NCBI GenBank assembly: GCA_946479895.1
Contig: CAMLHT010000074.1
Span: 1 to 15,204 of the forward strand
Source: an uncultured Gemmatimonadota bacterium
Lineage (GTDB): Bacteria; Gemmatimonadota; Gemmatimonadetes; Gemmatimonadales; Gemmatimonadaceae
Direction: 5' to 3'
DNA length: 15,204 bases
Shown here piece after piece: positions 8,584 through 15,204 of the stretch. Both the position numbers and the translations under genes were made by a program. The notes beneath the pieces were generated by a model. It did no database searches. It had not been told where the DNA came from and saw only the letters and a list, made by a program, of their open reading frames with translations. Positions within the stretch are counted from its first letter, which is position 1, and every line of letters starts with the position of its first letter.

Positions 8584-8585
8584 GA
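8580..8585 (+). promoter_or_regulatory. Putative -10 element of the cytochrome c gene, overlapping the pyr one
   Basis: TATAGA on the plus strand shares four bases with the minus-strand TATATT. A weak TTGGAA at 8555-8560 could serve as -35, but the 19-base spacing is long. Transcription would start near 8592, giving a leader of about 35 bases that is almost entirely pyrimidine and has no Shine-Dalgarno. Confidence 0.35.
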
Positions 8586-8598
8586 TTCGCGAGCCAAG

Positions 8599-8626
8599 CC
8601 CACCACCCCGTTTCCCCTACCCACCC
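8599..8626 (-). other. G-quadruplex-forming motif in the divergent promoter
   Basis: Five C-tracts on the plus strand (8599-8601, 8606-8609, 8614-8617, 8620-8622, 8624-8626) are separated by loops of 4, 4, 2 and 1 bases. The minus strand therefore satisfies the G3+N1-7 consensus for an intramolecular quadruplex, with one spare G-run. It covers the predicted -35 area of pyrR and the 5' leader of the cytochrome gene, where it lies on the template strand. Confidence 0.6.
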
Positions 8627-9598
8627 ATGGTCGGAAACCTCTTTGCCATCGCCCTGCTCCTCGTGGCGACTGTCGCCATCGCCGCTGGAGTCCGCGCCGC
8701 CTGGCGCACCCGGAAGCCCCTCGTTCGCTGGCCGGCCGCCGTGCTCGGCACCCTCCTCGTCGCGATCGGCCTGGTGGTCACGGGCGCCTCGTTCCGCGGG
8801 GTCTCGATCGCCTACTCGAAGGGCGGCCGTCCGGTCAAGCCGCTGACCATCGAGCGCACGCCCGAGCGGATCGAGCGCGGCCGCCACATCGTCGGCAACT
8901 GGTGCGTGACCTGCCATTCGCCGAACGGCCAGCTCCCGGCGCAGGGCGGCGTGGACATCGCGAACGACGTTCCCTTCCCCATCGGCAGCCTGCCCTCGGG
9001 CAACCTGACGCCGGCGGGACGGATCAGGAACTGGTCGGACGGTGAAATCGTGCGCGCCATCCGGGAGGGAGTGGATCCGCAGGGCAACAAGCTGCTGGTG
9101 ATGTCCGGCCAGTATGCCCGCTACCTGAGCGACGAGGATCTCCATTCCGTCATCGCGTTCCTCCGCTCGCAGCCTGCTGCCGGCACGGAGATCCCGCGTG
9201 AGCGCCTGAACCTGCTCGGCCTGGCCATGGGCGGCGCGAACATGTTCCCGGGTATCGCCGAGCCGCCGCCGGAAACGGTGCCTCACGTGACGCGCGGCGA
9301 GACGGTCGAGTACGGGAAGTATCTCGCCAGCTGGATGAACTGCCGCGAGTGCCACGGAACGGCTCTCCAGGGCACGAAGGGCGGCATTCTTCCGCCGGCG
9401 CCGAGCCTGCGGACCGCGCAGTCCTGGACGAGCGACCAGTTCCTCCAGGCGATGCGCACCGGCGTGTCTCCATATGGAAAGCAGTTCTCGCCGATGATGC
9501 CGTGGAAGAACATCGGCCGCTTCGGCGACGACGAGATCCGCGCGATTCATCTATATCTCAAGTCCATCGAGATCCCCCTTCCCGAAAAGTCATCCTGA
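8627..9598 (+). CDS. Membrane-anchored diheme cytochrome c
   Basis: A 323-residue electron carrier. Two hydrophobic segments near the N-terminus (about 4-25 and 37-56) anchor it in the membrane, and the rest should face the periplasm. Two class I cytochrome c domains follow. The first has CVTCH (93-97) with M159 as a likely axial ligand, and the second has CRECH (239-243) with M290 or M291. Each domain ends with the usual [13 protein letters not shown] or [13 protein letters not shown] helix. The domain style resembles the cytochrome subunits of membrane dehydrogenases and of cbb3-type oxidases, but no oxidase or dehydrogenase gene is adjacent. The start ATG has no Shine-Dalgarno and a C-rich leader. 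The final codons and the TGA stop lie inside a palindromic repeat, so the natural C-terminus may have been altered by its insertion. Confidence 0.92.
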   Translation: MVGNLFAIALLLVATVAIAAGVRAAWRTRKPLVRWPAAVLGTLLVAIGLVVTGASFRGVSIAYSKGGRPVKPLTIERTPERIERGRHIVGNWCVTCHSPNGQLPAQGGVDIANDVPFPIGSLPSGNLTPAGRIRNWSDGEIVRAIREGVDPQGNKLLVMSGQYARYLSDEDLHSVIAFLRSQPAAGTEIPRERLNLLGLAMGGANMFPGIAEPPPETVPHVTRGETVEYGKYLASWMNCRECHGTALQGTKGGILPPAPSLRTAQSWTSDQFLQAMRTGVSPYGKQFSPMMPWKNIGRFGDDEIRAIHLYLKSIEIPLPEKSS

Positions 9599-9653
9599 GC
9601 GAAGCGAGGGAGCCGCTCGCTAAAAGCAGATCCCTCGCTTCGCTCAGGATGAC
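9589..9653. repeat. Palindromic intergenic repeat, copy 1 (REP/MITE-like)
   Basis: Two perfect 23-bp arms at 9589-9611 and 9631-9653 are separated by a 19-base spacer. The left arm begins gtcatcctgagcg and continues aagcgaggga; the right arm is its exact reverse complement. The left arm contains the TGA stop (9596-9598) of the cytochrome gene. A related copy is at 13497-13559. The arms can form a long hairpin that could also act as a transcription end or RNA-stabilising element. There is no transposase in the window. Confidence 0.93.
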
Positions 9654-9683
9654 AGCCAGCGACCTTTTCAAGAGCAGAAACCC

Positions 9684-10868
9684 ATGCGTAACGCCCTCGT
9701 CCTCGTCATTCTCGCCGCGACCGCGGCCTGCGCTCCCGGCACGTCGGTGGGCAGCCCGTCACCGGACGCCTCCACCTCGTACGTGGTGCGCCGGGGCATC
9801 GACACGATCGCGGTCGAGCGCTACACACGCGCCGGCAATCGCATCGAGTCCACGCTCATCCTGCGCGAGCCGTCCACGTTCCTCGTGAACTCGAACATCG
9901 AGATGGGCGCGAACGGCCTGGCGTCGTCGTGGCGTCTCGAGCAGCGCCTGCCGAGCGGCCAGCGTCCGAACAACGGCGCGACGGCGACCATCACGTTCGG
10001 GACGGACTCCTCGACGTACGTCGTCACGCGCGACACCGGGGCGGCCATCACCCGCCGGATCGGCGTCGGCGCGGCGATCCCGAACCTGGGCAACTCGATG
10101 CTCACCCAGAACCTCGCGGTCGCCTACGCGCGGATGCAGGGCCGCGACAGCGTGGACGTGCCGACGATCAGCACGAACGGCAACCGCGGCACCCCGATTC
10201 CCATCCGCTTCGTCACGCGGGATTCCCTGCGCGTCTGGTACTTCGGCGCCCCGATGTACGCGAAGCTCGACGCCGACGGGCAGATCCGCTGGCTCGACGG
10301 CGCCGCGACCGCCAACAAGATCCTCGGCCTCCGGTCAGCCACGGCCCTCGACATCCAGGGGCTGGCCACGGCCTATGCGGCGCGCGACGCCGCCGGCGGC
10401 GCGCTGGGCGTCGCCACCACCCGTGACACCGCACGCGCCCAGGTGATGGGCAACGCGATGTGGATCGACTACGGGCGGCCGGCACTCCGCGGGCGCAACG
10501 TGTGGAGCAACGGCGTCCTCGGCGACACGCTGTGGCGGACCGGGGGCAACGCGGCAACGCAGCTGAGCACGGCCATGGACATCCGGATCGGCGGCCAGGT
10601 GGTGCCGGCCGGGATGTACTCGCTGTGGACGCACGTCTTCCGCGGCAACTCGCGGTACGAGCTGGTCATCAACCGCCGCACCGGACAGTGGGGCACGGAC
10701 ATGCCGGATCCGGCGCAGGACGTGGTCCGCGTTCCGCTCACCGAGCGCACGATGCCCAACTCGGCCGAGCGGTTCACGATGTCCATCGAGCCGACGGCGA
10801 ACGGCGGCGTGATCGCGATGCAGTGGGGCACGAAGCGCCTCGAGGCTCCGTTCACCGTCGTCCGCTGA
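9684..10868 (+). CDS. DUF2911-containing lipoprotein
   Basis: A 394-residue exported protein of unknown function. The N-terminus is a short lipoprotein signal: a hydrophobic stretch (4-15) ending in a TAAC lipobox with the lipidated cysteine at residue 16. The middle (about 30-235) is rich in beta-strand-like segments and resembles no domain I can name. The C-terminal part (about 245-394) matches DUF2911, with the recognisable IDYGRPALRGR, VVPAGMYSLWTHV and RYELVINRRTGQWGT segments. DUF2911 proteins are common in Bacteroidota, Gemmatimonadota and Acidobacteriota and lack an established activity. The start ATG is preceded only by a weak AGAGCAG. It follows the palindromic repeat by 30 bases and may be co-transcribed with the cytochrome gene if the repeat does not stop transcription. 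Confidence 0.87.
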   Translation: MRNALVLVILAATAACAPGTSVGSPSPDASTSYVVRRGIDTIAVERYTRAGNRIESTLILREPSTFLVNSNIEMGANGLASSWRLEQRLPSGQRPNNGATATITFGTDSSTYVVTRDTGAAITRRIGVGAAIPNLGNSMLTQNLAVAYARMQGRDSVDVPTISTNGNRGTPIPIRFVTRDSLRVWYFGAPMYAKLDADGQIRWLDGAATANKILGLRSATALDIQGLATAYAARDAAGGALGVATTRDTARAQVMGNAMWIDYGRPALRGRNVWSNGVLGDTLWRTGGNAATQLSTAMDIRIGGQVVPAGMYSLWTHVFRGNSRYELVINRRTGQWGTDMPDPAQDVVRVPLTERTMPNSAERFTMSIEPTANGGVIAMQWGTKRLEAPFTVVR

Positions 10869-10927
10869 CGCTGTCCGGAAACGGGACGGCGAATCCCACC
10901 GCTGGACACCGACGGCGTCGAAATCGC

Positions 10928-10956
10928 TTGACGTGAACTGACTATCTCGTTGATAT
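10928..10956 (+). promoter_or_regulatory. Putative promoter of the ADOP permease gene
   Basis: TTGACG (10928-10933) is followed after 17 bases by TGATAT (10951-10956), in a locally AT-richer patch of the 175-base gap between the DUF2911 gene and the permease. Transcription would start near 10963, just before the hairpin at 10967-10993. The -35 is good and the -10 is weak. Confidence 0.45.
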
Positions 10957-10966
10957 GACTTGGCTT

Positions 10967-10993
10967 GGCGCGTGCCTTCCCGGGGCACGCGCC
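10967..10993 (+). terminator. GC-rich hairpin with short pyrimidine tail (terminator or leader structure)
   Basis: A perfect 10-bp inverted repeat, ggcgcgtgcc (10967-10976) and ggcacgcgcc (10984-10993), with a seven-base loop and TTTCCTT after it. It could end transcription from the DUF2911 gene. It also lies directly downstream of the predicted ADOP promoter, so it would form the extreme 5' end of that mRNA. Confidence 0.55.
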
Positions 10994-11043
10994 TTTCCTT
11001 ATCCATCGGTCGAATTCACCACTTCGACCATTCGCCGCGCACC

Positions 11044-13485
11044 ATGGACTCGCTGATTCAGGACGTTCGCTACGCCACCCGGAAGCTGCTCCGGACCCCG
11101 TCGTTCACGCTGATTGCCGTGCTCACGCTGGCCCTCGGCATCGGCGCGACCACCGCCATGTGGGCGATCGTGGACGGTGTCCTTCTCCGGCCGCTGCCCT
11201 ACCGCGATCCCGGGAGCGTCGTGCAGGTCTCGACGCTCATGCGCGACTCGCGTCCCAGCGCGCTCTCGGCGCTGGATTTCATCGACTACCGGGATCAGAC
11301 GACGAGCTTCACCGGCATGTCGGCGATGGACAACTCGAGCCAGAATCTCACCCGGTCCGGCAGCGAGCCGGCCCGCGTGCAGGTCGGAATCGTCGGCGCG
11401 AACTTCTTCGACCTGCTCGGCATGGCTCCCCAGCGCGGCCGCTGGTTCCTGAAGGGCGAGGACGACCGCGGCGCCAACCGCGTCATCGTCCTCGGCGACA
11501 ATCTCTGGCGGACGCGCTTCGGCGGCGACACGGCGATCGTCGGCAAGGCGATCTCGCTGGACGGCGACGCCTACACGGTCGTCGGCATCGCGCCGCCGCA
11601 GTTCAGCTTTCCCGAGCGCGCCGAGGCCTGGCGCCCGCTGGAGATGGCCCCGTGGATGCTCGACCCGAACAATCGCGGCGCGCACTTCCTGCGGGCCATC
11701 GGACGGGTCAAGCCCGGCGTCGCGGTCGAGACCGCGCGACAGGACCTGCTCACCGTGTCCAAACGTCTCTCCGACAAGTACCCGGAGAGCAACGACGGCT
11801 TCCGTGGCGACATCGAGCCGCTCCAGCAGGCGATGGTCGGCCCCTACGCCACGGCGCTCAAGGCGATGCTCGGCGCGGTGTTCTTCGTGCTGCTGATCGC
11901 CTGCGCCAACGTCGCCAACCTGCTGCTCGTTCGCGCCGCGACCCGCGAGTCCGAAATGGCGGTGCGTACCGCGCTCGGCGCCGGGCGAACCCGCATCGTG
12001 CGGCAGCTCGTCACGGAGAGCGTGCTGCTCGCCGTCACCGGCGCCGCGCTGGGCATCGCCGTCGCCGCCTGGCTGCTGGTGGGCGTCGCGCAGCTCGCGG
12101 GCGACCAGGTTCCCCGCCTCGAGACGGTGACGATCGACGCGCGCGTCCTCCTGTTCGCGATCGGGATGGCGCTGCTCACCGGCCTGATCTTCGGGCTGGC
12201 ACCGGCGTTTCACGCGGCGAGGTCGGGGATCGGGCAGATGCTTCGCGGAGGCTCGCGCGGCTCGGGCACCCCGGGCGCCAACCGGACGCGCAGCGTGCTC
12301 GTCGTGGCGGAGCTCGCCCTCGCGATGGTGCTGCTGGTGGGCGCCGGCCTGCTCACGCGCAGCTTCAGCCGCCTGATGAACGTGGACCCCGGCTTCAGGC
12401 CGGAGCGCGTCCTCACCTTCCGCGTGTCGCTTCCGGCCACGCGCTATCCCGACGAGCCGCAGGCGCGCGTGTTCGCCGGCCAGGTGCTGGCCGAGCTGCG
12501 GCAGCTACCGGGCACCCAGGATGCCGGGGTGGCGTACTTCCGGCCCTTCGAGCGCGGCATGACCCGCACGGGCTTCCAGGTCCGTGGCCAGCCGGTTCCG
12601 CCGCGCGACCAGCGGAAGATCACGGACATGCATCCGGCCAGCCCGACCTATTTCAGCACGATGGGAATTCCCGTGAAGGCGGGCCGCATGTTCGACGAGC
12701 GCGAGAACGGCTTCGGGACGGAGCCGGTGGTGGTCGTGAACGAGGCGCTCGCGCGCAGGCACTTCCCGTCGAGCAGCCCGATCGGGCAGTTCATCACGCT
12801 GGGCGTCCAGCACGACACGGTCGCCGGCGCGCCGCCGGTCACCGTGGAGGGCCGGATCATCGGGGTCGTGGGGGACATCCATCAGCGCGACCTGAAGACC
12901 GCGCCGGTGCCGACGACGTACGTGCCGTTCAATACCTTCGCGGCGAACGAGATGAGCTTCGTGGTGCGCACGACGGCGAGCCCGGCGACGACGAGCCGGG
13001 AGATCCGCGCCCGGATGCGGCAGCTCGACGCCGACCTGCCGCTGTATCAGCTCCAGACGATGGAAGAGGCCATGTCCGACTCGGCGTCGCAGCAGCGGTT
13101 CTTCGTGACGCTGCTCGGCGGCTTCGCGGCGCTGGCCCTCGTGCTGTCGGCGATCGGGATCTACGGCGTGATCAGCTACACGGTCGCGCAGCGGACCAGG
13201 GAGATGGGCATCCGCATCGCGCTCGGCGCGACCCAGCAGCGGGTGGTGAAGCTGGTGGTGTCGCGCGGTGCGGCGCTCGCCGTGGCCGGCGTCGGCATCG
13301 GCATCGCGGGGTCGGCGGCGCTCACCCGGTTCATCTCCGGCATGCTCTTCGAGACGCAGGCGCTCGATCCGCTGACCTTCGCCGGCGTCGCCGCCGTGCT
13401 GGCGACCGTGGCGGTGACGGCGGCGTGGCTGCCGGCTCGTCGCGCGGCGCGGGTCGATCCCGTTATCGCGATGCGGGCGGAGTAG
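11044..13485 (+). CDS. ADOP-type MacB/FtsX ABC transporter permease (orphan)
   Basis: An 813-residue membrane protein with the duplicated architecture of the ADOP (acidobacterial duplicated orphan permease) family. It has an N-terminal segment (about 21-45), a first periplasmic MacB-type domain (about 50-265), a first FtsX membrane unit (about 273-390), an extra segment (416-438), a second periplasmic domain (about 440-685) and a second FtsX unit (690-797). The cytoplasmic coupling loops of both units resemble each other: RESEMAVRTALGAGRTRIVRQ (from 301) and RTREMGIRIALGATQQRVVK (from 717). Single-chain duplication removes the need for a permease dimer, but the ATPase must come from elsewhere, since none is adjacent. 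The ATG at 11044 starts the family motif DSLIQDVRYATRKLLRTPSF, although no Shine-Dalgarno is visible; the frame is open further upstream but without family similarity. Substrate unknown; efflux or lipoprotein/lipid handling is typical for MacB relatives. Confidence 0.93.
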   Translation: MDSLIQDVRYATRKLLRTPSFTLIAVLTLALGIGATTAMWAIVDGVLLRPLPYRDPGSVVQVSTLMRDSRPSALSALDFIDYRDQTTSFTGMSAMDNSSQNLTRSGSEPARVQVGIVGANFFDLLGMAPQRGRWFLKGEDDRGANRVIVLGDNLWRTRFGGDTAIVGKAISLDGDAYTVVGIAPPQFSFPERAEAWRPLEMAPWMLDPNNRGAHFLRAIGRVKPGVAVETARQDLLTVSKRLSDKYPESNDGFRGDIEPLQQAMVGPYATALKAMLGAVFFVLLIACANVANLLLVRAATRESEMAVRTALGAGRTRIVRQLVTESVLLAVTGAALGIAVAAWLLVGVAQLAGDQVPRLETVTIDARVLLFAIGMALLTGLIFGLAPAFHAARSGIGQMLRGGSRGSGTPGANRTRSVLVVAELALAMVLLVGAGLLTRSFSRLMNVDPGFRPERVLTFRVSLPATRYPDEPQARVFAGQVLAELRQLPGTQDAGVAYFRPFERGMTRTGFQVRGQPVPPRDQRKITDMHPASPTYFSTMGIPVKAGRMFDERENGFGTEPVVVVNEALARRHFPSSSPIGQFITLGVQHDTVAGAPPVTVEGRIIGVVGDIHQRDLKTAPVPTTYVPFNTFAANEMSFVVRTTASPATTSREIRARMRQLDADLPLYQLQTMEEAMSDSASQQRFFVTLLGGFAALALVLSAIGIYGVISYTVAQRTREMGIRIALGATQQRVVKLVVSRGAALAVAGVGIGIAGSAALTRFISGMLFETQALDPLTFAGVAAVLATVAVTAAWLPARRAARVDPVIAMRAE

Positions 13486-13496
13486 CCCTCCTCGCT

Positions 13497-13583
13497 GTCA
13501 TCCCGAGCCAAGCGAGGGACCTGCTCGAAAAGCAGATCCCTCGCTTCGCTCAGGATGACAACAAGAGCCGCGCTCGGGATGAC
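13497..13583. repeat. Palindromic intergenic repeat, copy 2, with an extra half-copy
   Basis: The arms at 13497-13519 and 13537-13559 pair with two mismatches around a 17-base spacer, which itself adds an inner ctgct/agcag stem (13521-13525 and 13531-13535). The right arm is identical to that of copy 1 at 9631-9653. A further half-copy ends at 13583; its gctcgggatgac (13572-13583) is the exact complement of the first 12 bases of the left arm. The element fills the gap between two converging genes, starting 12 bases after the permease stop and ending three bases before the amidohydrolase stop, and it probably acts as their shared transcription end. Confidence 0.92.
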
Positions 13584-13586
13584 AGG

Positions 13587-15080
13587 TTAACGGCCCACGC
13601 GGGCCCTTGCGACGATCTCCTTCACCTCGCGCATCAGAGTGGGGCCGTGGTACGGGATGCCGTCCTTGATCGTCCACTCGATCCCGCCGGTGCGAACCGG
13701 CTGGCCGTCCCGAATCTCGTCGACACCGGTGGGATAGAGGACCTTCAGGTTCTCCAGCGGGTTGCCGTTGACGACGATCAGGTCGGCGCGGAAGCCCGGC
13801 CGGATGCGGCCGATCTCATTCTCGCGATTGAGAATGCGCGCGTTGTTGCCGGTGGCGTGCTGGATGACCTTGATGGTGTTGAAGCCCGCCTCCTGCTGGA
13901 GCTCGAGCTCGCGGATGAGGCCGAAGCCGTACATCTGATAGATGAAGCCCGCGTCATCGCCGACGCCGATCAGCCCGCCCTTCCGCTCGAAGTCGCGCAG
14001 GGCCGACATCCAGATCCGGTAGTTCTCCTTCCAGAAGGTCTCGTCGGTGGAGGACCAGCCGAAGAAGTAGGAGCCGTGCTTCGCCGGATCGGGGCGGAAG
14101 TACTCCTCGAGCGTGGGGTGCAGGTAGTCGGCGAACCAGGGCTGCGTTCTCGCCCTCTGGAGGTCCCTGGACGCTTCATAGATGTCGAGGGTCGGCACCC
14201 AGGCGACCTTCCGAGCCACCATGGAATCGAGCACCATCGAGAGGCGGGCCGGATCGGCCTCGCGCCAGAGATGCCCGGCCCAGCGGAAGCGGTCGGTCTC
14301 GTTGTTGTAGTTGTAGTAGCTCGGGAAATTCTGCACGCCGTCCGGGATGGCGGCGTCCGGAATCCCATACCAGTGCTCGATGCTCGTCGTGCCGAAGTGG
14401 ATGTCGTCCCAGGCGTTCGTCTCCTCGACGCCGACGTGATGCGCCACCGGCAGGCCGGCGAGCTTCGCCTCCTCCAGCACCGCCTTCATGACGTCGCGAT
14501 CGATGCCGGTGAGCTTGATCCCGTCCACGCCCTGCGCCTTGAGCGCCCGCACCCGGGCGCGCGCGGAATCGACGTTGTTCGGGCGGCCGAACATCGGATA
14601 GATCAGCATCTTCGGGGCGGCGATGAGCCCGCGCGCGCTCGAATCGCGCCAGGCGAGCGCCTTGCGCGTGGTGCTGCCGACGTCGCGGATGGTGGTGATG
14701 CCGCAGGCGAGCCAGATCTTCCACTCGTACTCGATGGGCTGCGGAACCCCCGCCCGCTCGTCCTGGAGATGCGCGTGCGCATTGATCAACCCGGGCAGCA
14801 CGTACTTGCCCGTTACGTCGATCACCGTCGTATTCGGATCGACCGCCGTGCGCCCGCCCCGCCCTCCCGTCGCCACCGGATCGCGCTGCGCGAGGGAGAC
14901 GATGGTGTTGCCCTCGACCGTGATGTCGAACGGACCCTTCGCGGGCGTCCCGTTGCCGTCCACGATCATCGCGTTGCGGATCAGGAGGCGCTGGGGACGA
15001 ATGCCTGAAGTCGGATTCTGGGCGACCAGGGAGGGGATCGGGAGGGCGAGGAGCGCGAGAAGTCGAAGGGCTCGGTTCAT
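13587..15080 (-). CDS. Secreted amidohydrolase, imidazolonepropionase-like
   Basis: A 497-residue exported metal-dependent hydrolase. Residues 1-20 form a signal peptide (RALRLLALLALPIPSLVAQ), so the protein acts outside the cytoplasm. The amidohydrolase fold shows the metal-binding pair H102 and H104 in GLINAHAHL, a lysine candidate K189 in GIKLTG, histidines at 214-215 (VAHHVG) and 236 (SIEHWYG), and the catalytic aspartate region GDDAG (375-376). The C-terminal composite-domain segment NEIGRIRPGFRADLIVV is typical. Relatives include imidazolonepropionase, Xaa-Pro dipeptidase/prolidase-type amidohydrolases and other exported cyclic-amide hydrolases; the substrate cannot be read from sequence. 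I chose the ATG at 15080-15078 because the signal peptide follows at once; the upstream in-frame extension is not protein-like. No strong Shine-Dalgarno is seen. It converges with the ADOP gene and appears to be a single-gene unit. Confidence 0.9.
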   Translation of the reverse strand: MNRALRLLALLALPIPSLVAQNPTSGIRPQRLLIRNAMIVDGNGTPAKGPFDITVEGNTIVSLAQRDPVATGGRGGRTAVDPNTTVIDVTGKYVLPGLINAHAHLQDERAGVPQPIEYEWKIWLACGITTIRDVGSTTRKALAWRDSSARGLIAAPKMLIYPMFGRPNNVDSARARVRALKAQGVDGIKLTGIDRDVMKAVLEEAKLAGLPVAHHVGVEETNAWDDIHFGTTSIEHWYGIPDAAIPDGVQNFPSYYNYNNETDRFRWAGHLWREADPARLSMVLDSMVARKVAWVPTLDIYEASRDLQRARTQPWFADYLHPTLEEYFRPDPAKHGSYFFGWSSTDETFWKENYRIWMSALRDFERKGGLIGVGDDAGFIYQMYGFGLIRELELQQEAGFNTIKVIQHATGNNARILNRENEIGRIRPGFRADLIVVNGNPLENLKVLYPTGVDEIRDGQPVRTGGIEWTIKDGIPYHGPTLMREVKEIVARARVGR

Positions 15081-15204
15081 ATGTGTCCGTAGGTGTCGGC
15101 AAATCATCCCGGTTCCAAGGGGCATTCGCAAGGTTTACAGAGGGGGGAACGCGGATCACGCCGATGAACGCTGTGATGTCAGGTGGTCAGTGCAACAGCG
15201 TCGT

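Noticed and set aside
8021..9550. Upstream 500-codon extension of the pyrB frame
   Set aside because: It is antisense to the cytochrome gene and overlaps pyrR in another frame. Aspartate transcarbamylase homology starts only at 8020.
10965..15008. A 1347-codon stop-free frame on the plus strand
   Set aside because: It lies in a different frame over the ADOP gene and antisense to the amidohydrolase and crosses the palindromic repeat. The translation is Arg/Ala/Gly-rich low complexity with no domain, as expected from high GC.
15081..15204. Possible promoter or small gene upstream of the amidohydrolase
   Set aside because: Only weak TTGCGA- and TTGCAC-like hexamers without convincing -10 partners, and no credible open frame; left unannotated.

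Overview
The window looks like a piece of a high-GC bacterial chromosome, most likely Gemmatimonadota and less likely Acidobacteriota. The clues are a MacB/FtsX-type permease of the duplicated-orphan (ADOP) class with no ATPase beside it, a DUF2911 lipoprotein, a secreted imidazolonepropionase-like amidohydrolase, and a dispersed palindromic intergenic repeat. This placement is inferred from gene families; no 16S or other decisive marker is present.

Layout. (1) Positions 1-3341, minus strand: a chromosome-maintenance operon transcribed leftward, M50 site-2-type protease > scpA > scpB > rluB > MoxR-family AAA ATPase (cut by the window edge). Junctions are very tight (ATGA overlap, overlapping reading frames, abutting stop and start), so translation is probably coupled. 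(2) 3499-3741, plus strand: rpsT (ribosomal protein S20), divergent from that operon, with its own promoter and a perfect 13-bp hairpin terminator that can serve both strands. (3) 3806-8568, minus strand: a pyrimidine operon pyrR > pyrB > pyrC, followed by a class II aldolase/adducin-family protein and an unrecognised coiled-coil/proline-rich/zinc-ribbon protein. (4) 8627-13485, plus strand: a membrane-anchored diheme cytochrome c, a DUF2911 lipoprotein and an 813-residue orphan ADOP permease. (5) 13587-15080, minus strand: a secreted amidohydrolase converging on the permease gene. 15081-15204 is the upstream region of that gene, and I see no gene in it.

How the parts relate. PyrR, PyrB and PyrC cover regulation and two early steps of UMP synthesis (aspartate transcarbamylase and dihydroorotase). 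ScpA/ScpB are the kleisin and winged-helix partners of SMC. The plus-strand block at the right carries envelope and respiratory accessory functions. The 58-bp gap between pyrR and the cytochrome gene is the most information-dense stretch. It holds one AT-rich island that can be read as a -10 element on both strands, a run of five C-tracts (a G-quadruplex motif on the minus strand), and a predicted pyrR transcript with almost no leader.

No CRISPR array, tRNA, rRNA, transposase, phage gene or recognisable defence system was found. The notable non-genic elements are two copies of a palindromic repeat with ~23-bp arms, one of which supplies the stop codon of the cytochrome gene. The best candidate for undescribed biology is the conserved-looking but unassigned zinc-ribbon protein at the end of the pyr operon.
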